From: Bacteroides sp.
GTDB lineage: Bacteria; Bacteroidota; Bacteroidia; Bacteroidales; Bacteroidaceae
Reading direction: 5' to 3'
DNA: 34,216 bases
Assembly (NCBI RefSeq): GCF_028690125.1
Contig: NZ_JAQVBV010000044.1
Span: 1 to 34,216, forward strand
Shown here one piece after another: positions 1-4,747 of the stretch. Made by a program: the position numbers and the translations under genes. The notes under the pieces are model-generated. The model had not been told where the DNA came from, did not search any database, and worked only from the letters and a program-made list of their open reading frames with translations. The first letter of the stretch is position 1. Each line of letters opens with the position of its first letter.

Positions 1-117
1 CTGCCTAGATTCCATGTCCAATCCTGGAGTTATTTCATTCAGGATATTAATGACTGATTGTTTATATGCTTCATCTGCATCAGTGACTTGCTGAATTAAT
101 CTATCAATTTTACTCAT
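1..117 (-). CDS. Hypothetical phage-type small protein, N-terminal part only
   Basis: The window edge cuts this gene, so only its first 39 codons (MSKIDRLIQQVTDADEAYKQ...) are visible. It opens with ATG at 117-115 and stays open to base 1. The visible part is hydrophilic and probably helical. It lies 35 bp beyond the stop of the next upstream minus-strand gene and fits the closely packed run of tiny genes that follows the divergent promoter at 3.3 kb. I recognise no family. It is called because it is open, starts with ATG, and keeps strand and spacing with its neighbours. Confidence 0.5.
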   Translation of the reverse strand, partial: MSKIDRLIQQVTDADEAYKQSVINILNEITPGLDMESRQ

Positions 118-152
118 TTCTTTATTGGTTTGAATTATTTCAAAAAAGTCAG

Positions 153-515
153 TTAATCAATGATGCATTTAGGGACATCTTCTATAGATATTTCTGGGGG
201 TATAGACAAGATAAATGCGTTATTTGTGTGGATTTCGATTTCGCCTAATCGAGCACCTGAAGGAGAACCTTCGCCGAAATCCCAATTCGATTGGTAATCG
301 ATACACAAGCAGTGTTTATCATCTTTAGTAAAAAAATACGTCTGATCTCCGGGCTTACGAGTCAAGCAGTGGATCTTTACTATTCCTAAATCCTTTTTAG
401 CTTGACGATAACCTTTAGAATACCAATCCATCCACATATTATCTGCTACCTGATATTTTGCAGGTAACTTACTATTTGCTTCGTAGGCTTCAAAGGCTTT
501 CTGTTCTATTGTCAT
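153..515 (-). CDS. Hypothetical protein, 120 aa, in prophage small-gene cluster
   Basis: The ORF has an ATG start at 515 and a stop at 153. The protein is soluble-looking, with no signal peptide or membrane segment. The N-terminal 40 residues are helical and aromatic (AFEAYEANSKLPAKYQVADN, then MWMDWYSKGY), a layout common in small phage early proteins whose N-terminus repeats a Tyr/Trp-rich helix. The rest is probably beta-rich. A hairpin at 552-583 separates it from the preceding gene. I do not recognise the family and assign no function. The element context suggests an early or accessory prophage gene. Confidence 0.6.
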   Translation of the reverse strand: MTIEQKAFEAYEANSKLPAKYQVADNMWMDWYSKGYRQAKKDLGIVKIHCLTRKPGDQTYFFTKDDKHCLCIDYQSNWDFGEGSPSGARLGEIEIHTNNAFILSIPPEISIEDVPKCIID

Positions 516-551
516 GATTTTGTTCCTTTCTTCTTAAGATTTGAATTTATT

Positions 552-583
552 GGCAAGCGAAGTACCAAACACCTTCGCTTGCC
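552..583 (-). other. 11-bp perfect stem-loop between small genes
   Basis: GGCAAGCGAAG at 552-562 is exactly complementary to CTTCGCTTGCC at 573-583, with a 10-nt loop. It lies just after the stop at 594 in the minus-strand reading. No T run follows on the minus strand, so it is not a standard intrinsic terminator. It may be an mRNA-stabilising, processing or partial-termination hairpin within the operon. Confidence 0.6.
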
Positions 584-593
584 TGTATTGCTT

Positions 594-785
594 TTACAAC
601 CTTGCCAATCTTTCCTTTAAGCATTCAAGGTAAGTGTACATTGCACCTGCCTGAACTATTAAAAGAGATTTCTGAATTGGGTCAATTTCATTTGCCTTTT
701 CGCTTGCATTGAAATCATTAAGTTTGTTCAGCTTTTCTTCGAGTTCAACTCGTTCGGTTTCTAACCGAGATTTAAAATCACTCAT
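594..785 (-). CDS. Conserved phage small protein, 63 aa
   Basis: The ATG is at 785 and the stop at 594. The pattern (MSDFKSRLETERVELEEKLNK, then a short linker, then IQKSLLIVQAGAMYTYLECL and KERLARL) matches, from memory, a small all-helical protein found in very many tailed phages of unrelated hosts, usually hypothetical and 60-80 aa long. Expected structure is two long helices forming a hairpin. It has no enzyme motif or signal peptide. It is the best single marker that the left region is phage-derived. The function of the family is unknown to me. Confidence 0.75.
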   Translation of the reverse strand: MSDFKSRLETERVELEEKLNKLNDFNASEKANEIDPIQKSLLIVQAGAMYTYLECLKERLARL

Positions 786-840
786 AATATATTTAGGGTT
801 CTATAAAGCCGCCCAAGGCTCATTTCTATATTGTTATACG

Positions 841-1038
841 TTAATCATCAAAAGATAAATCCATATATGCAACCTGTGCAAGTTCTTCCATTTCATCGCA
901 AAAATCTTCGTTATAGCAAGGTTCAAGTTTTTGTCTTACAATGTTGCAAGCGGCTTGAAAGCCCGCCATATAATCTACTTGAGAAATAGTTCTACCTGAA
1001 TATTTCTCTGCCATTTCAATTACTTCTTTCTTATTCAT
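841..1038 (-). CDS. Hypothetical protein, 65 aa
   Basis: ATG at 1038, stop at 841. A small acidic protein with an N-terminal helical half (NKKEVIEMAEKYSGRTISQV) and a C-terminal acidic tail ending DLSFDD. It contains two cysteines in the middle but no recognisable metal motif. It lies 10 bp downstream of the stop of the 88-aa gene above it, so the two are probably translated from one message. No family recognised. Confidence 0.55.
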   Translation of the reverse strand: MNKKEVIEMAEKYSGRTISQVDYMAGFQAACNIVRQKLEPCYNEDFCDEMEELAQVAYMDLSFDD

Positions 1039-1048
1039 TTTTGATTAA

Positions 1049-1315
1049 TTAAGAACATGTTGCTACTATGAGTATAACAATCAGTACTATCGCTAATATA
1101 TCGCCTAAAGTACATCCGCTTTTAGGTTCCATCATGCGATATATTTCTCTAGGGGATTCTTTATAGTACCCATTTGATATGCTTCCTTTAAAATACACCT
1201 TACTTCCATCGTCATCATCATCGATATGATTAATATCCTTAATCCAATAGACTTTTTGCTCATTAGAGCCTTGCTCCGTTAATAGTATAAATCGTTTCAT
1301 GTCTTTATTACTCAT
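1049..1315 (-). CDS. Hypothetical tail-anchored membrane protein, 88 aa
   Basis: ATG at 1315; a second in-frame ATG (MKRFILLTEQ) at 1300 is an alternative start. The first 65 residues are soluble and contain a run of five aspartates. The last 20 residues are a hydrophobic helix (LGDILAIVLIVILIVATCS) ending at the C-terminus. That is the layout of a small tail-anchored inner-membrane protein. Neither signal peptide nor lipobox is present. A role in superinfection exclusion or membrane sensing is possible by context but nothing in the sequence proves it. Confidence 0.6.
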   Translation of the reverse strand: MSNKDMKRFILLTEQGSNEQKVYWIKDINHIDDDDDGSKVYFKGSISNGYYKESPREIYRMMEPKSGCTLGDILAIVLIVILIVATCS

Positions 1316-1331
1316 GATTATTTAGAATTAA

Positions 1332-1643
1332 TCAAAATGGAAGATCATTATATCTATCACATCGTAGCGAAAATTTGTCTCTTGATACAGAGCATGACTC
1401 ATGGCAGCCAAAGCATGTCTTCCCCTTTTCTATCGATCTGAATTTATCTTGGCATGATGATAATTCATTATACACTTTGTCTATTTCTGATTGAAGCATC
1501 TCCCTTTGCTTTCGCAAAGTCTTTATTGAAATATCAAAGCTTTTTCTTCCTTCCGATAAAGTATCATACACTACAGATAATTTCTCAATGGTCTTATCAA
1601 GTCTTTTGAGTTCGGTTCTATCACCTTTAGTAAGTTCATCCAT
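1332..1643 (-). CDS. Hypothetical coiled-coil protein with C-terminal cysteine cluster, 103 aa
   Basis: The open frame extends to a TTG at 1673, but the first ATG (MDELTKGDRTELKRLDKTIE) at 1643 is the better start and avoids most of the overlap with the upstream 58-aa gene. Residues about 5-75 form a long charged helix with heptad leucines, predicted as coiled coil. The tail holds four cysteines (CFGCHESC, then RC), a CxxCxxxC pattern that could bind zinc or a metal cluster. Gene spacing is tight. I recognise no family; the Cys cluster is seen, its role is inference. Confidence 0.6.
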   Translation of the reverse strand: MDELTKGDRTELKRLDKTIEKLSVVYDTLSEGRKSFDISIKTLRKQREMLQSEIDKVYNELSSCQDKFRSIEKGKTCFGCHESCSVSRDKFSLRCDRYNDLPF

Positions 1644-1662
1644 ATTTTTATTGATTTGAGGG

Positions 1663-1839
1663 TTATTTATCAACTGTTGATTTTACTATTACTTCATCTC
1701 TTTGAAAAGGGAGAACAATTACATTTCCTTCGTCAGTAGTAATTTTCAGTATGGGGTTAAAGTCTGAATCTGTAGTAGAGACAATAGTCATATCTGCAAA
1801 TTCATACTTGTAATCTTCTTGTAATGCTATTCTATCCAT
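1663..1839 (-). CDS. Hypothetical small protein, 58 aa
   Basis: This gene is short but well formed: ATG at 1839, TAA at 1663. It reads MDRIALQEDYKYEFADMTIV, continues through an acidic middle, and ends VLPFQRDEVIVKSTVDK. The composition suggests a small beta-rich domain. It overlaps the extended frame of the 103-aa gene only upstream of that gene's ATG. It fills what would otherwise be an empty gap in a closely packed operon, which is the main support. No family recognised. Confidence 0.5.
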   Translation of the reverse strand: MDRIALQEDYKYEFADMTIVSTTDSDFNPILKITTDEGNVIVLPFQRDEVIVKSTVDK

Positions 1840-1857
1840 AATTTACGCCTTTCTATA

Positions 1858-1905
1858 TTATTTAGGCAATATGCTGCCACATACTGTACATTTTTTTGTT
1901 TCCAT
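1858..1905 (-). CDS. Possible 15-aa microprotein with a CxxC knuckle
   Basis: A tiny ORF, ATG at 1905 and TAA at 1858, encodes METKKCTVCGSILPK. The KCxxCGxxLP pattern is that of one half of a zinc ribbon, as at the N-terminus of many HNH and small zinc proteins. It sits between two called genes with short gaps on both sides. It may be a true microprotein, or the stump of a longer zinc-ribbon gene. Length alone cannot separate it from chance. Confidence 0.25.
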   Translation of the reverse strand: METKKCTVCGSILPK

Positions 1906-1912
1906 AATTTCA

Positions 1913-2122
1913 CTATTTACATTCAGGTAGTTTTGAAAATTCCTGTCCATCAAGGAGATAAGAAGAAGTGTAGATCCGGCCTAAGTACAAGTGGAGCTTA
2001 ACGCATCCACATTTGACGCAGATTTCAGCCTTATAGACTCCCGGTATTCGATCTGGTGTCGGCTGTAATAAAGTCCATCTATGCCGTGCCATAGCTAATC
2101 TTTTGTGCCAGTATAAATACAT
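1913..2122 (-). CDS. Hypothetical protein with CxxC motif, 69 aa
   Basis: ATG at 2122, stop at 1913; its start overlaps the end of the upstream 99-aa gene by 28 bp, typical of translational coupling. The protein is basic at the N-terminus (WHKRLAMARHRWTLL) and has a central CVKCGCVKLH stretch, a possible single zinc knuckle. The C-terminus has one more cysteine. Such small zinc-knuckle proteins are frequent in phages. The function is unknown. Confidence 0.5.
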   Translation of the reverse strand: MYLYWHKRLAMARHRWTLLQPTPDRIPGVYKAEICVKCGCVKLHLYLGRIYTSSYLLDGQEFSKLPECK

Positions 2123-2394
2123 GGCGAATTAAGATCGACTCTACTTCCCAGACCGTTACTAAGAATATTAAGAAGATCTTCTCTTTTATCTGGATCAACT
2201 TTTACTAGATAAAAACCTGATTTCTTTTTAGTATTACTATGTACTTGCTCTAAGGAAAAATTTTGTTCCAGGAACTTTGTAAACTCCGGGTACTCACCCG
2301 GCCTAAAATTAAGAGTGTCGATTCTGTGGAAACGTCCATCTTTATAAACTTCTAGTTCCGCTTTTTTTACTATAATACTTGCTTTTCCTGCCAT
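2095..2394 (-). CDS. Hypothetical protein, 99 aa
   Basis: ATG at 2394, stop at 2095. A basic N-terminal strand (ASIIVKKAELEVYKDGRFHR) is followed by a mixed alpha/beta region. No signal peptide, membrane segment or catalytic motif is seen. Its start lies about 28 bp downstream, in the minus sense, of the first 53-bp repeat that can form a hairpin with arms AACCGGT and ACCGGTT; that hairpin might influence translation of this gene. No family recognised. Confidence 0.55.
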   Translation of the reverse strand: MAGKASIIVKKAELEVYKDGRFHRIDTLNFRPGEYPEFTKFLEQNFSLEQVHSNTKKKSGFYLVKVDPDKREDLLNILSNGLGSRVDLNSPCIYTGTKD

Positions 2395-2422
2395 AATAAA
2401 AAATTTTAAATGTTAAACATAA

Positions 2423-2475
2423 CCGGTCTATTCTCGGCTGTCACCGGTTTAATGCCTTATTATTGTCCGTTGGCT
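2423..2475. repeat. 53-bp direct repeat, copy A
   Basis: This segment matches 2582-2634 at 50 of 53 positions, in the same orientation and without gaps. Read on the minus strand it can form a hairpin with 7-bp arms (AACCGGT and ACCGGTT). With copy B it brackets the tRNA-like gene at 2496-2576, 20 bp away from its 3' end. Confidence 0.9.
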
Positions 2476-2495
2476 TTCTAAACTTTTATGTAACG

Positions 2496-2576
2496 CCCTG
2501 GAAGGTGGGATCGAACCACCGACATAAATACTCGATATCATCTGTATTTTTTGTTCTTCCGCTGAACTATTCCAGG
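2496..2576 (-). tRNA. tRNA-like RNA with a 12-nt anticodon loop
   Basis: The minus strand folds as a tRNA: perfect 7-bp acceptor (CCTGGAA with TTCCAGG), TA at 8-9, D stem GTTC/GAAC with loop AGCGGAA containing the conserved A14 and GG, and T arm GGTGG-TTCGATC-CCACC with every invariant base. The anticodon arm is not standard. Between the D and T arms lie 32 nt instead of about 23, and the only stem is AAATAC/GTATTT (6 bp) closing a 12-nt loop, AGATGATATCGA. I tested all placements of a 5-bp stem with a 7-nt loop and none pairs, so no anticodon can be assigned. No CCA is encoded. It may be a decayed phage tRNA, a tRNA mimic, or a decoy. It lies between two 53-bp repeats. Confidence 0.75.
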
Positions 2577-2581
2577 AAATG

Positions 2582-2634
2582 CCGATCTGTTCTCGGCTGT
2601 CACCGGTTTAAAGCCTTATTATTGTCCGTTGGCT
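2582..2634. repeat. 53-bp direct repeat, copy B
   Basis: This is the second copy of the 2423-2475 unit, with three substitutions. It ends 5 bp before the 5' end of the tRNA-like gene in the minus sense. Because of the substitutions this copy pairs differently, with arms GCCGA and TCGGC and a 7-nt loop. The offset between copies is 159 bp. Confidence 0.9.
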
Positions 2635-2690
2635 CTATACTAGGCAGAGTATTAAGTTTCAGTTCGTCTTAATCTTACCACTTCTTCCGT

Positions 2691-3023
2691 TTACGCCCGG
2701 CGTGTACTAGTGGCTCTTCGATACAAATCACTAGCATGTACATATTCGCCAAATATGAATACGGAAAGAAAACAAGCGGCCACAAACCGTTTTACCGGTT
2801 CACACATAGACAAGGGAATATTAAATTTCCGGCAAAAACAGAACTTTGTCAATTCAGCAGCTTTGCTAATACCGGCCTTTTCTTTGATCTTTTGCAAGGT
2901 ATTGTCTACCGTCTTAATTGAAATACCCAAAATGTTAGCAGCTTCTTTCTGGGAAATAGCACCTAGCCCCATAACTTCCGCGATTTCCTCTTCCCGTTCG
3001 GTTAATTCTGCCTGTATATTCAT
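2691..3023 (-). CDS. LuxR/GerE-type HTH regulator, 110 aa
   Basis: ATG at 3023, three bases after the stop of the 78-aa gene. Residues about 6-60 (LTEREEEIAEVMGLG, then ISQKEAANILGISIKTVDNT, then LQKIKEKAG) are a complete GerE/LuxR helix-turn-helix, with the turn and the recognition helix STKTV-like ISIKTVDNTLQKI. There is no receiver or ligand domain. Residues about 80-95 are hydrophobic (FVAACFLSVFIFGEY), a possible membrane helix, and the tail is basic. This stand-alone HTH is common in Bacteroides prophages and conjugative elements. It is probably an early transcriptional regulator of the element; the target is unknown. Confidence 0.75.
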   Translation of the reverse strand: MNIQAELTEREEEIAEVMGLGAISQKEAANILGISIKTVDNTLQKIKEKAGISKAAELTKFCFCRKFNIPLSMCEPVKRFVAACFLSVFIFGEYVHASDLYRRATSTRRA

Positions 3024-3026
3024 AGC

Positions 3027-3263
3027 CTATCCTTTTATTTCCCAGACATCAGAAACATCTACCCCAAATTCAGAGAAGATCTTTTCTATTCCTTCTTTGA
3101 TATGGGCCGGTATATTCAGATAGTCTTTCTTTTTCCTATAATATTCAGGATCCGACGAACAGCCAAGGAAGTTATAAAGCTGATCTTTCAATTTCGGATA
3201 GTCTTCTCTGGATACTTTTAATGTACCAGGCGTAAATGAGTAATGCTTTTTAGTTACAGCCAT
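3027..3263 (-). CDS. First early-side gene opposite the repressors, 78 aa
   Basis: ATG at 3263, stop at 3027, three bases before the HTH gene. It is the first gene of the minus-strand run and faces the repressor genes across the 170-bp control region, the position of Cro/Ner-like proteins in phages. The C-terminal part (PAHIKEGIEKIFSEFGVDVS, then DVWEI) resembles the tail of small HTH proteins, but I cannot point to a clear helix-turn-helix. Basic N-terminus. The Cro-like role is inferred from position only. Confidence 0.6.
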   Translation of the reverse strand: MAVTKKHYSFTPGTLKVSREDYPKLKDQLYNFLGCSSDPEYYRKKKDYLNIPAHIKEGIEKIFSEFGVDVSDVWEIKG

Positions 3264-3434
3264 AATATTTTATATCTAGATTTTACATAGACATAGGGTA
3301 TTTTCCCTATTGTATATACTGCAACTATTTACTATATTTGGTGCAGTAATTTGTAATTCACAGTGCAAATATGACGAATATATATATCATATCAAAATAA
3401 AAAGATATATATTTTCATCATTTATATATTTTTT
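3264..3434. promoter_or_regulatory. Divergent control region of the element, with inverted repeats
   Basis: Very AT-rich region between the minus-strand early genes and the plus-strand HTH genes. It holds a perfect inverted repeat ATAGGG-N6-CCCTAT at 3293-3310 and ACTGCA...TGCAGT at 3318-3347. A TATATTTG at 3333-3340 matches the Bacteroides -7 consensus on the plus strand and lies inside the second repeat. This is the layout of a lysogeny switch: repressor binding here would shut the early genes and set its own level. The minus-strand promoter is not clear to me. Confidence 0.65.
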
Positions 3435-3803
3435 ATGAAAACAGATAGCGAAATAAAAAATAGACTATATTTTCTTGCAGAAAAGCTAGGAATGAACCCA
3501 AGCCAATTTTCGGCTAAAATCGGTAAAGACCGTACCTATTTATCAAATATTAGAAAAGAAATACAGACGGACGTATTGAGGAATATTTATATCAACCTTC
3601 CTGAAGTAAATCTAATATGGGTAATCACAGGGAAAGGGGAAATGTTTCTTTCCCAAAACGAAATTGCTAACAATGAAAATTTTCTTTTGAAACAAAAAAT
3701 TGCTGTTCTTGAACAAGAGATTAAATATTTAAATAGAGAAAATGGCAGATTAGAGGGAAAAATTGAAATGTTAACTAATTCGTCTGAAAAAAGTGCAGGA
3801 TGA
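3435..3803 (+). CDS. CI-like HTH repressor paralogue 1, 122 aa
   Basis: ATG start after an AT-rich leader. Residues about 5-70 form a phage CI-type HTH (KNRLYFLAEKLGMNPSQFSA, then KIGKDRTYLSNI), followed by the signature VNLIWVITGKGEMFLS that closes this domain in Bacteroidota repressors. Residues about 85-115 are a leucine-heptad coiled coil (LLKQKIAVLEQEIKYLNREN), probably for dimerisation. No LexA-like peptidase domain is present, so release from lysogeny would not be by RecA-driven self-cleavage. The stop codon overlaps the ATG of an 11-codon ORF (ATGA). The next gene is a paralogue, indicating tandem duplication. The target is probably the adjacent divergent control region. Confidence 0.8.
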   Translation: MKTDSEIKNRLYFLAEKLGMNPSQFSAKIGKDRTYLSNIRKEIQTDVLRNIYINLPEVNLIWVITGKGEMFLSQNEIANNENFLLKQKIAVLEQEIKYLNRENGRLEGKIEMLTNSSEKSAG

Positions 3804-3835
3804 AAATAATTAAAGGTGGAAAATGGAAGGAATAG
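3800..3835 (+). CDS. Candidate microprotein MKIIKGGKWKE, coupled to repressor 1
   Basis: ATG at 3800 overlaps the repressor stop (ATGA, 3800-3803) and the ORF ends with TAG at 3833. Its 11 residues match the 12-residue ORF after the second repressor (MTIIKGGKWKDR) with III... core IIKGGKWK identical. Five of the codons in the common core differ only at the third position, and the two amino-acid changes are K/T and E/D. That pattern suggests selection on the peptide, not only on DNA. The AAAGGTGGA segment inside it could also be the ribosome site of the following gene, whose ATG (3823) lies within this ORF. Confidence 0.5.
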   Translation: MKIIKGGKWKE

Positions 3836-4206
3836 ACAATAATACAGTTAAGGAAAGACTTATACAGCTTTGTTCTGCCCTGAACATAAGATCAAGCCAA
3901 TTCTCGCGAAAAATTGGGAAAAGTAGAGAATATATAAGAAAAATAAGTGGAGAAATAGGAAGTGATGTCTTAAGAGATATACACTACTTATACCCAAATG
4001 TAAACCTAACATGGATAATTACTGGAGAAGGTGAAATATTCCTCTCTACAGACAAAAGCACTTCAAATGATAATAATTTAACAATTTATTTGAAAGAAGA
4101 AAATAAAGAATTAAAGGAAGAGATTAGGCGTCTTATACAAGGAAATGCAACTCTATCGGCTAGATTGGAGTTATACCACGGAAACAGTGCTGAAGCTGCC
4201 GGATGA
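3823..4206 (+). CDS. CI-like HTH repressor paralogue 2, 127 aa
   Basis: ATG at 3823, 20 bp beyond the stop of paralogue 1. It has the same build: HTH (KERLIQLCSALNIRSSQFSR, then KIGKSREYIRKI), closing signature VNLTWIITGEGEIFLS, then a charged coiled coil (LKEENKELKEEIRRL). About half of the HTH residues match paralogue 1, so the duplication is old or the copies have diverged. The C-terminal ends are alike (SEKSAG and SAEAAG). The stop overlaps the ATG of a second tiny ORF. The two HTH proteins could form homo- or heterodimers through their coiled coils; this is inference. Confidence 0.8.
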   Translation: MEGIDNNTVKERLIQLCSALNIRSSQFSRKIGKSREYIRKISGEIGSDVLRDIHYLYPNVNLTWIITGEGEIFLSTDKSTSNDNNLTIYLKEENKELKEEIRRLIQGNATLSARLELYHGNSAEAAG

Positions 4207-4241
4207 CGATTATAAAAGGCGGCAAATGGAAAGATCGGTAA
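4203..4241 (+). CDS. Candidate microprotein MTIIKGGKWKDR, coupled to repressor 2
   Basis: ATG at 4203 overlaps the stop of repressor 2 (ATGA, 4203-4206); TAA at 4239. It is the partner of the 11-aa ORF at 3800-3835 and occupies the same place relative to its repressor gene. The downstream sequence does not begin a third repressor: an ATGG in the same position opens only a 13-codon frame. That weakens the view that the shared segment is merely a ribosome binding site for a following gene. Confidence 0.5.
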   Translation: MTIIKGGKWKDR

Positions 4242-4390
4242 ACACATACAAACATGTATGTCAGTAAGTTATGATTATGTTTTAAGACGTTTACCGGGAC
4301 TAAATCGGGACAATATAATATAAAATAACCATATTACGAATAATGTAGAAAGCTGATAATCTGATTCTTATAGAAGCGAAGAGAAGAGTA

Positions 4391-4412
4391 TTCAAATCGG
4401 ATCTCCGCAACA
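4391..4412 (+). other. Candidate attachment-site scar (tRNA 3'-end fragment)
   Basis: The segment begins with TTCAAAT, a proper T loop (T54 T55 C56, A58), continues with C61 and a CGGAT half stem, then CTCCGCA as a possible acceptor half and an A before CA. The 5' side has no matching stem, so only the 3' part of a tRNA is present. A terminator follows at once, as after real tRNA genes. This is what remains at one end when an element integrates into a tRNA 3' end. Confidence 0.4.
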
Positions 4413-4416
4413 CTTA

Positions 4417-4449
4417 AAGAATCGCTTTTTTTCAAGCGGTTCTTTTTTT
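4417..4449 (+). terminator. Intrinsic terminator
   Basis: AAGAATCGCTT (4417-4427) pairs with AAGCGGTTCTT (4434-4444) with one G-T pair, followed by a T run. It lies directly after the tRNA-like fragment. Confidence 0.8.
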
Positions 4450-4692
4450 ATGTCACCTCTCGCATCTATTCACATTATCAGATCTCTAAACCCTGAAGAA
4501 TGATGCATCCAAGAAGTTTTATCCACAAGCTTATCGCTAGTTATTAACCGAAATACGCCAAAGTTATCAACAGGTTAATTACCCCATTCTTAACAAATTA
4601 CTATTATCCCTATAGAGTTTTAAACAAATAGATTATTGTTTTAAAACAAGCAGTTATCAGAATCTAATAAGACTTTTAATAATTTCACTACA

Positions 4693-4718
4693 TCTTTTCG
4701 CCATTTCTCCTATCTTTG
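4693..4718 (+). promoter_or_regulatory. Bacteroides-type promoter of the fimbrillin-like operon
   Basis: TATCTTTG at 4711-4718 matches the -7 element TAnnTTTG. A T-rich TCTTTTCG at 4693-4700 is a possible -33 element. The leader to the ATG at 4748 is about 25 nt. Confidence 0.7.
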
Positions 4719-4747
4719 CAGCTCAAAAAACAGACAATTTAACAACA

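Larger units (their letters stand above)
4242..4747. other. Gene-free boundary segment between mobile element and host
   Basis: No convincing gene lies here. The left part carries CGGGAC twice with an 11-bp period (4295 and 4306), which may be integrase arm sites. A tRNA 3'-end-like fragment (4391-4412) and a terminator (4417-4449) follow. From about 4490 to 4690 I see only AT-rich sequence before the promoter of the fimbrillin-like operon. Confidence 0.5.

Noticed and set aside
2463..2672. Plus-strand 69-aa frame over the repeats and tRNA-like gene
   Set aside because: It reads across two direct repeats and a folded RNA on the other strand, so it is not a protein gene.
4242..4290. A third repressor gene beginning after the second microprotein
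   Set aside because: The ATG in the matching position opens only 13 codons (MERSVNTYKHVCQ) and shows no HTH similarity.
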